DNA of 64,000 bases, taken from contig NC_059418.1 of assembly GCF_905220565.1 (NCBI RefSeq), positions 12,053,941-12,117,940 of the forward strand, given 5' to 3'. Below are positions 22,001-32,616 of this stretch, piece after piece (position 1 is the first letter of the stretch; each line of letters begins with the position of its first letter). The DNA comes from Melitaea cinxia. Its lineage: Eukaryota; Arthropoda; Insecta; Lepidoptera; Nymphalidae. Under the pieces are notes generated by a model. The model did not search any database. It was not told the DNA's origin and saw only the letters and a program-made list of their open reading frames with translations. The translations under genes and the position numbers were made by a program.

Positions 22001-25000
22001 GGTCACATATAAATTTTATTGAGATCTGATAACTACTTTTTATGTAATCTTTGATGACGCGTCGTTACTTGACTATTTTTTCGTCGATCTACGTTGTATT
22101 ACTCGTCAATTTAATTGAAGTCGGTTTTTTTTTCGTTTGCGAGCAAACACAATTATTTCTCTTCTGATCTGATGATTACTTTTGGAGTTATATTTGATAA
22201 GGCGTATTGACGATTTTTTTCGTCTACTTACGTTGTATTACTTTTCGATGTAGTTGAAGTCGGTTTTTTTTCGTTTGCGAGCAAACACAATTATTTGTAT
22301 TAATAATATGGGGGCAAGATAACATCCAAGTATAGTTGGCGGTGTGGATATTTAGCGCTGACTGTTGTGGAAATGTCATGTCACCGAGACTAGGATCTAG
22401 AGTGTATTAAATATAGTATCGAAGGGTGAGACCGAACGAGCGTAATTTTGTGAGTTGTCAGTTACGTAATGTCGGTCGCGTAATTTCTGCTGCATTCGGT
22501 TTCATACTAGTGTGAGTTGGCACACAAATCATTTTGCGTCGCCGTGTGGCACGAACTGAGTGCGAGTTTTGTTTAATCCGTCTCGCAATAACGGGCGTAA
22601 ACTGTAACTTCATTTTGTATGGGAAATTCGGCATTTCAACCTAGTTCTCGCGTTTGCCGCTAGATGGCTCTGTATCGATTGTATCGTATACTATTCTTTA
22701 TCGTCTAGGCTGCACTGTTTAAATTTCCATGCAAAATAATCTTCACGTATAAACGCGTTTCTCTCATGTTTCTGTGAATAAAACTCGCCCTAGGCACACT
22801 GGACTTTTGTATGACAGCGTACAATGAGCGTAACGGGATAATTAGCGTGGCGCTACAATGAGTCATACTTTTTCGTGCATGCTGCCGACGTTGATCGATT
22901 TATTAGACGTTATCACGTCAAAACTTATATTGCCATTTATCTAATTTTAATCATTAATAAATCAGCGCGGTGACTATGGGCAAAACATGTGAGTTCACAT
23001 TATTTTTGGCGTAAACTTGTGGAGGCCTATGTCCACCAGTGGACTGTATAGGCTGTAGTGATGATGATGAATGTTCTAATTTTAGCCCCTGGGAAGCTTA
23101 TTTTTAGTATTTCCAATATTTTACAGTCGAATTACCTTAATATTTAATATTTTCAAGTACTCCGGAGTTCGTCTGAATCTTTGAAGCACGGTGTGCAGAT
23201 CTTCGCCGTACAGCTTACCCGCTTCCTCTTTGATGTCATATTTTCTACCCTGCGATGTCATCAGCGCGGCTGAAATCAGTTCGTAACTAATTTTGATAAG
23301 AGAAATATGTCAAAATCAAAAAATAACTCTATCCAAGTGACCTTAAAATGCACTTTTGAATTGTCGTTTGACAAATTAGTTTTTTTTTTAAATATAAGTA
23401 ATATTACTTATAATAACTAATATTACTTTCAAAAGCCCGTGGATCTATATAGATCCACGGGCTTTTGAACCCATGTCCTTTTTTATTTCTAAAACATGCT
23501 ATTTTTTTTTAAATCAAGGTAGGCGTTATTCAGCAACATCATTGTATGAGTTAGACTAACTAAAGGTCTCCAACAGAGACGTGAGTCCACCGACCGTTTC
23601 TTATTATAACGTATGATACATTTTTTGTTACTATTCTATTATTTATTCTAGATGTATAAATTTATTTATGATTTTTTTTAAACATTTTTGAATATTTTGT
23701 GTGGATTTTTTTTAATATTATTATGATTTTTTTTCTTTTTTTCCTTTCTTAATTTTTTTATTCTTTTTCGTTAAATTTATTTTATATACTATTTAATTCG
23801 TTTATTGAGGTTGGATATTTCAAGATATGTTGCCAAAAATTGTTAATTTTTTATTTTCTCAAATATTGTATTAGATTTAGGACTTTGAATGTAATGTCTG
23901 CCTCGGATGTTAGATGTATATGTTATGTGTGCTAGAATCAGTGTGTTTAACAAATAAAGTTATTAGTGTTATTATTATGTGCTGTGTGGCTACGGCACCA
24001 AAGAATATAGCCACCCCCTCTCTTCCCGTGGGTGTCGTAAGAGGCGACTAAGGGATAACAAGGTTCCACTACCACCTTGGAACTTAAGAAGCCGACCGAT
24101 GGCGGGATAACCATCTAACCGCTGGCTTTGAAACACACAGGCCGAAGACGGGCAGCAGCGTCTTCGGTGCGACAAAGCCAGCCTTGCGGTCACCAACCCG
24201 CCTGCCCAGCGTGGTGGCTATGTGCAAAAGACATGAGTTCACGCCATTTTTGGCACGAAGTTGTGGAGGCCTATGTCTAGCAGTGGACTGTGAAAGGCTG
24301 AAATGATGATGATGATGATAATATTACTATTGTTATAACATCTCCGGTCTAAGTATTAGTCCTTGTGGGTCTCCCCACTGTGCCTGCCAACCTTAAGCTG
24401 GTTTGTCACCCCAGTATTTCAAAATAAAAAGCATCTATACTAATTAATGGAGATCCGGTTGTTTGTTCGGTTTAACTACGAAAACTGAACCGATCGGAAT
24501 AATACTTATGCCATAAGATGCGGCGTGTTTCGGAGAAGGTATTAGTATATGATAAGTTGGTGATTACTTATTGTGTAAAAATTTAAAGACGGCAGAGGTC
24601 GCTAGTATGAAATTTGTATCATCATTACAGCCTATACAGTCCACTGCTGGACATAGGCCTCCACAAGTTTACGCCAAAAATAACGTGAACTCATGTGTTT
24701 TGCCCATAGTCACCACGCTGGGCAGGCGGGTTGGTGACCGCAGTACTGGCTTTGTCGCACCGAAGACGCTGCTGCCCGTCTTCGGCCTGTGTATTTCAAA
24801 GCCAGCAGTTGGATGGTTATCCCGCCATCGGTCGGCTTCTTAAGTTCCAAGGTGGTTGTGGAACCTTGTTATCCCTTAGTCGCCTCTTACGACACCCACG
24901 GGAAGAGAGGGGGGTGGCTAAATTCTTTAGTGCCGTAGCCACACAGCACAGCAGAAATTAGTATATCATTAACAAAAACGTTTTCTCACCTATAAAGTAG

Positions 25001-28000
25001 AAAACACGCACTTCAATATTTCTCAACATCTTTATATTGTAGTAATAAATTTTTTATGTCTTGTATATTTTACGTTTATGCATATTGTTGAATTATAATA
25101 TTAGTAGTTAACTGGTAACCGACATCAAGAAAAAGTGAAAATTCTCGATTGGACTGTATTTTTTAACCGACTTCCAAAAAAAGAGGAGGTTCTCAATTCG
25201 ACTGTATTTTTTTTTATGTATGTTACATCAGAACTTTTGACCGTGTGGACCGATTTCGACAAATGTTTTTTTAATCGTAAGGTAGTGTGTGCCAATTGGT
25301 CCCATTTAAATTTATTTGAGGTCTAACTACTACTTTTCGAGTTATATCTAATAATGCGTTTTTACTTGATGCTTTTTTCGTCGACCTATGTTGTATTATA
25401 CCGCATAACTTTCTACTGGATGTACTGATTTTGATAATTCTTTTTTTGTTGGAAAGGAGATATCCATAGTTTAGTACCATGATAAGAAAACTAGGATCTG
25501 ATGATGGGATCCCAGAGAAATCGAGGGAAACTCTCGAAAATCCGCAACAATTTTTTACTGGGTGTATCGATTTTGATAATTATTAATTTAATCGAAAGCT
25601 GATGTTTATCATGTGGTCACATATAAATTTTATCGAGATCTGATGACTACTTTTTGAGTAATCTTTGATAACGCGTAGTTACTTGACTATTTTTTCGTCG
25701 ATCTACGTTCTCTACTCCTCTCGTACTCGTCGATCTAATTGAAATCGGTTTTTTTTTTTCGTTTGCGAGAAAACACAATTATACGTCGCGCCGTTTTCTT
25801 TGTTACTAAGTATATTAGTTGAATGAGATTTCACTAAAGGATTTTGCGAAAATATTACTTTATTAATTTTTTGAAGTTAAACTTATTTACGCACGCTTGA
25901 CTTGGGGATTAAGCTGGTGGATGCGTGACGAGAGTGTTACGACAAGTGTCATCGGAAGGGGCGAACGGAAATTGAGAGGGAGATATATGTTAGTGAAGAT
26001 AGAAACAAAAAACAACATCAAACATAATTAACAACATTTGTACTGGCCATACATATATTTAATTGGCCATAGTTGCCGTGGTCGTTGTGTTTGTGCAGTC
26101 CTCATGGGTCTCCCCACCGTGCCTCGGAGAGCACATTAAGCCGTCGGTCCCGGTTGTTATCATGTACACCTGATAGCGATCGTTACTCGTAGTATAAATG
26201 TTCTCGTGGAATATATCCGCCAACCCGCATTGGAGCAGCGTGGTGGATTAAGCTCTGATCCTTCTCCTACATGGGGAAAGAAGCCTATGCTCAGCAGTGC
26301 GCAAAAAGCGAAGATAGAAAGTTTTACTTCAGTCGTGTGGTCTAAAGCACACTCGTTTTTTGCAAGTAATTCTACGATCGGTTACTACAACATTGCTGAC
26401 GCAGCTTCTGGTTAGGATTAATCAAATAAAACAACAGTAAAAGATAATTATTTATCTTCGTAAATACCCTTTTTACCAATAAACGGTATCGACGTGCGTC
26501 CGTACGAGAAGTAATCCTTCCTGCCTTCGCTTTTAGGTTTCCTATAGTTGATCTTATGTTTCGGTTTGTAAGAAACAAAGGAATCTTGTCCGTAATCATC
26601 GAACCTCTTTTCTTTTCTCTCCAAAGATTCGTATCTATCTTTTCTCTCTTTTCTATTTTTTTGTCTTTTTTCTACAGATTTATTATTCGCGTCTGTCCAT
26701 GAAATTTTTTCTCTCTTAACTGTATCACTCGGTTCTTCCTCTTTAGCTCTTTTGTTATGCTTTTCAGCTCTTTCTTCTTTAGTTCTGTCAGCATAAGATT
26801 CTTCTTTATTGACTTCTAAATCACCTTTGTCCGACTTTTTTCTAACTTCTTCTGCGTTTAAAGATTGATTCTCTTGCACCAAATCTATTATATTATGGGT
26901 TGTTTCAGTTGATTTGTCGGATTCCTCTTTTATAATATTTTTATCATCTCGCATCTCGGTCCTATCAACATCTTTAGCTTCTGATTGATCACTTGACTCT
27001 ATAACAAAGAAATAATTAAAGTTTTATGCATTCATTGTAATTATTTGAGAATGAATACCGTTAAACTGAATAATATGGCTTTTACGTCCTAGTGCATTTA
27101 TTGTATCATTATATTGCTATCAAAACATAGCCACAATCACCATCATCAGTGACGATGATGGTGATTGTGGCTGTGGGACAGCCCATCGCAGTCCACTGCT
27201 GGACATAGGCCTTCACAAGTTCGCGCCAAAAATGGCGTGAACCCATGTGTGTTGCCCATAGTCACCACGCTGGGCAGGCGGGTTGGTGACCGCAGGGCTG
27301 GCTTTGTCATACCGAAGACGCCACAGCCATAATAATATTTTTATAAATATGTGTCTAACATTATTACTGTACTGGATTCATAAATAATTAGTTATCAGCT
27401 TATTAGGTCGCACAAAGTTCATTTTTTTGATCATTGACTACTCTGTTGGCGCAGTTTGTAGTGGGCCTGCTTTCTGCTCCGCGAGTTACAGGTTTAATTA
27501 CCACCTGTGTCTAGGTGTGTAATATTTGTATTTACATATTACACGTATCATTTCTATATATATTTATCAAAAAAGAAACGACTTAGCTATAACAGTCAGC
27601 TGTTACTACACAAGCATTAAGTTGCTTACCGCAGGAACAGCTGGCCACATGTGTATGGTATAAGATTTATTTATGTACTAGCTGTGCCCGCGGCTTCGCC
27701 CGCGTTGAAATCAGTTTGTCACAAAGTTTTCCCGGCAAACTTCCAGTGAAACTCTCATCAAAATCAGCCCTCTCTCCATTTGTGAAACCGCATAAAAATC
27801 CATTAAGTAGATTTTGAGAGAATCGGTCACATACGCTTTTGGGAACTTTGTTTTATAATACACTAACTGTTGCCCGCGACTACGTCCGCGTAGTTATGAA
27901 GATATGCATTACTATTAAGATGCTTAACGCAAATTATTTTTTTTATTTCAGTCACTTGAAATGCTTATCACTCTGAGTAACTTTTTCAAAGGCACAATTT

Positions 28001-31000
28001 AGTATAATTTAATAGTTATTTTTATAAAACCTCTCTATACACCACATTTTTAGTTTTATTTTTAGGCTGCAGTATAAATAACCTATCAGGCGAACTTATA
28101 GCTGCTGTACCTATATGTTTCATACAAACTATCAACCCCAATTAAACCCTCTTAGCGGTGGAATATCGCAAAATCCGTTCTTAGCGGACGTCTACTAACT
28201 ATAATCTACCTCCCTGCCAAATTTCATCTTTGTCCATCTTGGATGGATGGACCATCCAGCGGTTTTTGAGTTCTCGTGATGTCAATCAGTGACCTTTCTC
28301 TTTTATATATATAGATTACGATGTATTATTTGGACACTTCCTCGCCATCTATAGAGCATACATTTTAAATTTCAAGTCTCTTACCTTAATAACATAGGAC
28401 TTTCATACAAACTTCCAACCCCCGTTTTATCACCTTAGGGGTCGAGTTTCATAAAATTCGTTCTTAGCAAATGTATATGCCCTATAAGGAACCTACTTGC
28501 CAATTTTCAAATTTGTAGCTGTTATAGTTTCGGAGATTTCGTGATCAGTGAGCTGACCTACTATCCCCCGTTTTAACCCAAAAAGGGGTTGATTTCTAAA
28601 GATACCTTATTTGGACACCTTTTCACCATCTATCTATAGAGCATACATTTTAAATTTTAAGTCTCTTACGTCAAAAACATGGGACTTTCATACAAACTTC
28701 CAAACCCCGTTTTACCCCCTTAGGGGTCGAGTTTTGTAAAACCCGTTCTTAGCGAATGTCTACGCCCTATAAGAAGCCTATCTGCCAAATTTCAAGTTTG
28801 TAGGTGTTATAGTTTCGGAGATTTCGTGATGAGTGAGTAAACCTACTATCCCCCGTTTTAACCCCAAAAGGGAGTTGATTTCTAAAGATTCATTATTTGA
28901 ACACCTTCTCATCATCTATAAGGTATACATTTTAAATTTCAAGTCTCTTACTTCAATAACATGGGACTTTCATACAAACTTCAAACCCCCTTTTTACCCC
29001 CTTAAGGGTCGAATTTTGTAAAATTCGTTCTTAGCGGATGTCTACGCCCTATAAGGAGCCTTTCTGCCAAATTTCAAGTTTGTAGCTGTTATAGTTTCGG
29101 AGATTTCGTGATCAGTGAGCTGACCTACTATCCCCCGTTTTAACCCAAAAAGGGGTTGATTTCTAAAGATACATTATTTGGACACCTTTTCACCATCTAT
29201 CTATAGAGCTTACATTTTAAATTTTAAGTCTCTTACGTCAAAAACATGGGACTCTCATACAAACTTCCAACCCCTATTTTACCCCCTTAGGGGTTGAGTT
29301 TCGTAAAATCCGTTCTTAGCGGTTGTCTACTTCCTATAAGGAGCCTACCTGCCAAATTTCAAGTTTGTTGGTGTTATAGTTTCGGAGATTTCGTGATGAA
29401 TGACCTTTCGCGTTTATATATATTATAGATTATTTTTGAATTATTCGTTTATATTAGTATTTTTAAAACTCACCCGTTCTGGATTCCGTGCGTCTTTTCA
29501 GTTTTATCAAGTCCGCTTTGGCATTGGTGAGAAAACTGCAATTATAATAAAATCATTTATAGCATTGGTTTAAGACCTAGAAATAACAGAGAACGAGTTA
29601 TTGATAGGTGCAATGTTAGTCGAAGTGGCAGTGGGCTGGTCGCAATGTGGGACGCGTACTGCTCAATTGGTAAGTAAATTCCGTAGACGCCTGCAACGAA
29701 GCATCGCAAGTTGATGACCCTACCCTCGACCTCCCCCCCCCATGACTATTTTACTCACCACGTGAACACGATACACCTCGAGAGTCGTGTTATTCAACTG
29801 TGTTCTTCTGTAAGGCCGAAGTACTTTCCCGGAAGGGCTGTCCCAAATTTGGAGCAGGATATGTTATGTTTCAAAAGAGTAACTGCGGAGTTTCTTGCCG
29901 ATACTTCTCTGCAGGATCGACATTCCGAATCGGTGCTAGCTTTACTTATATAAAAATAATAATTGATTTTTAAAGTTTTAATTTGTAAAATGACGATTCG
30001 AAAGTGCTCTTAGAGCCTATTTGAATAAAGCTGTTTTTGATTTTGATTTTGATTTTTTGCTCTACCTATATAGATAGTAAATACCACAAGCAAATCTAAA
30101 CGCTGAATGATAAAGATTAATCAAATAAAATATTACATACATTTTATTTTGCTTCACATAATCCTTGTATTTCTCGAGAACTTCTGGGTTTTTTATAAAG
30201 TATATTCTTGAACCAGTGTGGATTGGGTCCTTTATCATTTCGTCGTGGAGTTTCAAAGCGTTTAAGTTCTTTTTCAATAGCCATAGCATTTGCTGTAACT
30301 TCTTTTCCTTTGCCTCATCAGATAATTCGTAAAATTTGTCTAAAATAAATAAGCATCATGTCAGACAATCCTCTTTCTGCACAAAAAAACCGTAATGACA
30401 TGAAATAAAATGAAAATATTTATTGCGCCATAAATGTGTAATTGGAGACACTAAAAGAACATCATCATCATCATCATCATCACTTCAGCCTAATACAGTC
30501 GACTGCTGGATATAGGCCTTCACAAGTTAAAGAATCACGTTGAGCATGTAAATATCCAAAACGACGGTGTTTATAATCCAAAATAAACCAAAAAATATAT
30601 CCAAAAATTCTGTCTAAGGTCACTATTCCACGCGGACAAAGTTGCGGGAACAGCTAGTTAATTTATATAGGATAAAGATGATGATGCATCGCTTATTTTT
30701 AAAGTCGATAGGAAAAAAATAAATTATGATGATATGACGCTGTGTGGTTACGGCAGTAAAGAATATAGCCACCCCTTCTTTTCCCGTAGGTATCGTAAGA
30801 GGCGACTACGGGATAACACAGTTCCACTACCACCTTGGAACTTAAAAAGTCGACCTATAGCGGGATAGCCATTCAACAGCTAGCTTTGAAATACACAGAC
30901 CGAAGACGGCCAGTTGCGTTTTCGGTGCGACAAAGCTAGCCCTGCGGTCACCAACCCGCCTGCCCAGCGTGGTGACTATGGGCAAAACACATGAGTTCAC

Positions 31001-32023
31001 GCCATTTTTGACGCGAATTTGCGGAGGCCTATGTCAGGCAGTGGACTGCGATAGGCTGAAGAGATGATGACATGAAAAAAATCTTTGCCGAGAATATAAG
31101 ATTAGTACAAAAAACAAACAAGTTCGAACGTCAAGAGAACTTCTGGGTTTAGAGTTAGGTTTTTAAAGGACATAATTGTGTTTGCTCGCAAACGAAAAAA
31201 AAACCGACTTCAATTACATCGACAAGTAATACAACGTAGATTGACGAAAAAATAGTCAAGCAACTACGCGTTATCAAAGATTACTCAAAAAGTAGTTATC
31301 GGATCTCGATAAAATTTATATGTGACCACATGATAAACATCAGCTTTCGATTAAATTAAAAATTATCAAAATCGGTACACGCAGTAAAAAGTTATTACGG
31401 ATTTTCGAGAGTTTCCCTCGATTTCTCTGGGATTCCATCATCAGATCCTGGTTTCCTTATCACGGTACCAAACTAGGGATATCCCCTTTCCAACAAAAAA
31501 AGAATTATTAAAATTCGTACATCCAGTAGAAAGTTATGCGGTATAATACAACGTAGGTCGACGAAAAAAGCGTCAAGTAAAAACGCATTATTAGATATAA
31601 CTCGTAAAGTAGTTGTTAGATCTCAAATAAATTTAAATGGGACCAATTGGCACACACCACCTTTCGATTAAAATAAAATTTGTCGAAATCGGTCTACCCG
31701 GTCAAAAGTTCTGATGTAACATACATAAAAAAAAAATACAGTCGAATTGAGAACCTCCTCCTTTTTTGGAAGTCGGTTAAAAAGATTGGTGGATACGTTG
31801 GTGATATACGCCAAGGTGAACTGAACGATTAATATCTAAAAAGTCGTAATTTAAATATGTATTCTACATTGTACAGTACCTTTTTCTTCTACTTTATTAC
31901 CATGTTCGATCGTTTCATCGATGTCATAATTTAATGTTTTTATTATATTTACCAAATCCTTTTTGTTATTTGCTGTGTTTATATTATAGGTATTTGCGTT
32001 TATGATTTTATTTGAGAAAATAA
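16057..32023 (-). CDS. Unrecognised lysine/glutamate-rich protein, nine exons, 5' end missing
   Basis: Minus-strand exons: 32023-31880, 30339-30141, 29535-29474, 26998-26477, 23269-23136, 21361-21222, 17838-17692, 17050-16933 and 16176-16057. All eight junctions have GT..AG and matching phases, giving about 527 residues without a stop, then TAG. Seen: asparagine-rich start, a K/E-rich low-complexity exon (26998-26477, RKERKDRYESLERKEKR), likely helical exons (LYGEDLHTVLQRFRRTPEYL), and a Thr/Glu-rich tail with five His. Weak donors are GTACTG (after 31880), GTAAAA (after 26477) and GTACGA (after 16933). If the 26477 donor is skipped the frame ends nine codons on at 26448, a possible shorter form. 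Introns are full of repeats. No conserved domain is recognised, and no start codon or signal exon was found upstream of 32023. Confidence 0.6.
16499..16615 (+). mobile_element. tRNA-derived SINE, middle fragment
   Basis: Contains CCCACCGTGCCTCG and GGTCCCGGTTGTTATCATG, then stops at CATAGTAGGGAGG. No head. Confidence 0.6.
16676..16855 (+). repeat. Dispersed repeat P, copy 2
   Basis: Matches 3288-3438 through ATTACGTATTAATTGAA, CTTTCTCGCTCGGGTAC and ACCCGATCGAGCCTTT. The flanking exon at 16933 is unrelated. Confidence 0.45.
17182..17297 (+). rRNA. 5S rRNA-like sequence, probably a pseudogene or SINE head
   Basis: Strong match by eye to arthropod 5S rRNA: CCATACCACG, CGGTTCTCGTCCGATCACCG, the A-box region AAGTTAAGCAATGTCGGGCG and the C-box region GGATGGGTGACCG. 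It is followed by TTTTT runs. The outer helix is lost: the start is TTTTAAACG and the end GATTTTTGC, which do not pair like a real 5S end. A functional isolated 5S gene cannot be excluded, because the internal pol III promoter looks good. Confidence 0.65.
17333..17614 (+). mobile_element. 5'-truncated LINE 3' end (RTE/CR1-like)
   Basis: 17368-17583 is an open frame ending in TGA and reading RLVVQGQVEGKWSRGRSPTR, then WTDLIKAATQ and later RIKWRRIAGDALANE. This is the C-terminus typical of LINE reverse-transcriptase ORFs, with a (GAA)n tail. AGTTTGCCAAGAACTT (17333) and AGTTTGCCAAGGAAGTT (17598) flank it as a probable target-site duplication. Confidence 0.6.
17899..18038 (+). mobile_element. 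tRNA-derived SINE, 3' part
   Basis: From CTGTACACCTGATAGCGG to TTTTACAGGCTGAATCG, matching the end of 7713-8045. Confidence 0.65.
18354..18948 (+). repeat. Family A repeat lacking its hairpin end
   Basis: Starts directly at AAAACCGACTTCAATTACAT, so the GTTTGCTCGCAAAC arm is missing. The GGAAGTCGGTTAAAAA end is intact. Confidence 0.75.
19077..19150 (+). mobile_element. Dispersed repeat J, start
   Basis: ACTAGCTGTACCCGCGACTT followed by CGTCCGCGTGGAATTTACC. It probably forms one element with the tandem block that follows at 19385. Confidence 0.45.
19385..19880 (+). repeat. Tandem repeat, four units of about 118 bp
   Basis: Units are marked by AAGATGGCSGCC at about 19401, 19520, 19636 and (degraded) 19754, each followed by CTACAAAATGGCGGATAA and ATATGGGTATCAAATGAAAG. 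It lies in intron 21222/17838 of the minus-strand gene. Confidence 0.8.
19944..20703. mobile_element. 760-bp element with 177-bp terminal inverted repeats
   Basis: Left arm 19944-20120 and right arm 20527-20703 are reverse complements over 177 bases with a single difference that I can find (GTCGTGAGAATT against GTCGTGGGAATT). The 406-base middle has no open frame of note. The outermost bases allow a TA target duplication. It is a non-autonomous DNA element, and the near identity of the arms suggests recent insertion or gene conversion. Confidence 0.8.
20894..21135 (+). mobile_element. Dispersed repeat J, short form
   Basis: AACTGTGCCCGCGACTTCAT, then GTGGACC-like AATCGGTCCACCCGTTTCAA and a TTATTTGTATAGAT end. 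Related to 49797-50225. Confidence 0.45.
21399..21543 (+). mobile_element. tRNA-derived SINE cut by a family A repeat
   Basis: Head with A box TTGGCGCAGCGGT and B box GGTTCGATCCC. It stops at GTGGGTCTCCC, exactly where family A begins; the SINE 3' half is not found on the far side. Confidence 0.7.
21544..22294 (-). repeat. Family A repeat plus a second end fragment
   Basis: Complete reversed copy 21544-22155, then a 140-base fragment with a second GTTTGCGAGCAAACACAATT end, as at 11761-12483. Confidence 0.75.
22295..22968. other. Intronic sequence without recognised features
   Basis: Less repetitive than its surroundings and mixed GC. It includes CGCTAGATGGCTCTG, which resembles the MITE G core. 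No exon with good splice sites was seen on either strand. Confidence 0.35.
22969..23071 (+). mobile_element. LINE 3'-end repeat, tail only
   Basis: GGTGACTATGGGCAAAACAT to GGCTGTAGTGATGATGATG; 5'-truncated. Confidence 0.65.
23428..23469. repeat. 42-bp perfect palindrome
   Basis: Arms 23428-23447 and 23450-23469 (TTCAAAAGCCCGTGGATCTA and its exact complement) around TA. It is not part of any repeat family recognised here. 23470-23974 is T-rich and otherwise blank. Confidence 0.9.
23975..24322 (+). mobile_element. LINE 3'-end repeat, full with (GAT)n tail
   Basis: TGCTGTGTGGCTACGGCACC through to GGCTGAAATGATGATGATG. This is the cleanest plus-strand copy of the family. Confidence 0.8.
24611..24952 (-). 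mobile_element. LINE 3'-end repeat, near full length
   Basis: Mirror image of 23975-24322 only 290 bases away, from ATCATCATTACAGCC to GCCGTAGCCACACAGCAC. The pair could form a large hairpin. Confidence 0.8.
25160..25782 (-). repeat. Family A repeat, near full length
   Basis: Reversed copy. The hairpin is damaged (GTTTGCGAGAAAACAC), and CTCTACTCCT is inserted near 25710. Confidence 0.75.
25871..26362 (+). mobile_element. MITE H interrupted by a SINE
   Basis: Left part 25871-26005 and right part 26310-26362 (GTTTTACTTCAGTCGTGTGG) make one H copy. GAAGATAGAAA is repeated on each side of the insert. Confidence 0.65.
26006..26309 (+). mobile_element. tRNA-derived SINE inserted in MITE H
   Basis: 5'-truncated copy from the CATTTGTACTGGCC region to AGCAGTGCGCAAAAAGC. 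It is bounded by an 11-bp target duplication, at 25995-26005 and 26310-26320. Confidence 0.7.
27129..27322 (-). mobile_element. LINE 3'-end repeat with an inverted duplication at its tail
   Basis: The copy 27175-27322 is preceded by a 19-bp perfect stem (27129-27147 and 27154-27172) around AGTGAC, built from CCACAATCACCATCATC. Confidence 0.65.
27443..27676 (+). mobile_element. tRNA-derived SINE type E
   Basis: Head GTTGGCGCAGTTTGTAGTGG. The body has ACAAGCATTAAGTTGCTTAC and a GTATGGTATAAGATTTATTT end. The B box is diverged (GGTTTAATTACC). Confidence 0.65.
27678..29430 (+). repeat. Dispersed element with a tandem array of a ~282-bp monomer, copy 1
   Basis: Starts ACTAGCTGTGCCCGCGGCTT and ends TTATATATATTATAGAT. 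From about 28256, TTTCGGAGATTTCGTGAT recurs at 28531, 28816, 29098 and 29383 (spacing 282-285). Each monomer has a CCCCGTTTTAACCC and CGTTCTTAGCGGATGTC block. It lies in the intron between exons at 29474 and 26998. Frames in it are shadows. Confidence 0.85.
29590..29840 (-). mobile_element. Dispersed repeat D fragment
   Basis: TAGACGCCTGCAACGAAGCA, then ATTTTACTCACCACGTGAAC and TGTTCTTCTGTAAGGCCG. Diverged; the open frame across it has no support. Confidence 0.45.
30459..30530 (-). mobile_element. LINE 3'-end repeat, tail fragment with (CAT)n
   Basis: Eight CAT units, then CACTTCAGCCTAATACAGTC to the CACAAG block. Confidence 0.65.
30737..31068 (+). mobile_element. LINE 3'-end repeat, near full length
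   Basis: CTGTGTGGTTACGGCAGTAA to GATAGGCTGAAGAGATGATG. Confidence 0.75.
31172..31784 (+). repeat. Family A repeat, full length
   Basis: Both ends intact: TAATTGTGTTTGCTCGCAAA and GGAAGTCGGTTAAAAA. Lies in the intron between 31880 and 30339. Confidence 0.8.
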
Positions 32024-32173
32024 CTGAAATTAAAAATACATTATAAAGTTGAGTGTTGCCATTATTACTGATTATGATTACTCAGTACTCAGTCCTCCCG
32101 TGCTTTCCGAAAAGTATCCAAAACGTCAGGCATTTAAAAAACTTAATAAATTGCGATAAAAATACGAAAAAAA

Positions 32174-32462
32174 GTGCTTGCGTAGTCTCTACTCATGTCA
32201 GAAGTGAAACTTGTTTGGCAAGCTAATTTTTAAGTCCCGTTTATATTTATACAAATCTAAAGCTTTAGCTGTCCGTTCCAGCGCCATCTAGTTAGCTTGC
32301 AATGTAATACTATCGATATTAATGTAACAATATTTTTAGTTCCTATGATACACGCTAGGTGGCGCTGTTGGTCGAAAAAAACGTTGCACATCTTCGTGAC
32401 GCTAATATCCGTAAAATGTTTACCCTCATGCGCCTAAAGAAATTTTCACTTCAAAAATAGTT
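32174..32462 (+). mobile_element. MITE G, near full length
   Basis: GAAGTGAAACTTGTTTGGC at 32209 and a terminal CTAAAGAAATTTTCACTTC at about 32437. The core matches 15214-15502. Confidence 0.65.
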
Positions 32463-32616
32463 TTATTATAATGAGTGGAATTCGCGTAAACATTAACAGT
32501 ATTGATCATGCATTATACTTGAAACATCAGATGAAGCCCAATTGCATTACAGAAGACGGAGATATATTAGAGCTACTTCATAGTGTTTTGTACGACCAGA
32601 TCAGTAAATAAGTATG

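Noticed and set aside
24571..24961. Two 76-90 codon frames, with near copies at 13697, 23990, 41920 and 63475
   Set aside because: All are shadows of the same LINE 3'-end repeat on either strand.
28833..29021. Open frame of 62 codons, nearly repeated at 47535-47723 (MSKPTIPRFNPK...)
   Set aside because: Both lie at the same place in the 282-bp monomer; the similarity comes from the repeat, and other monomers break the frame.
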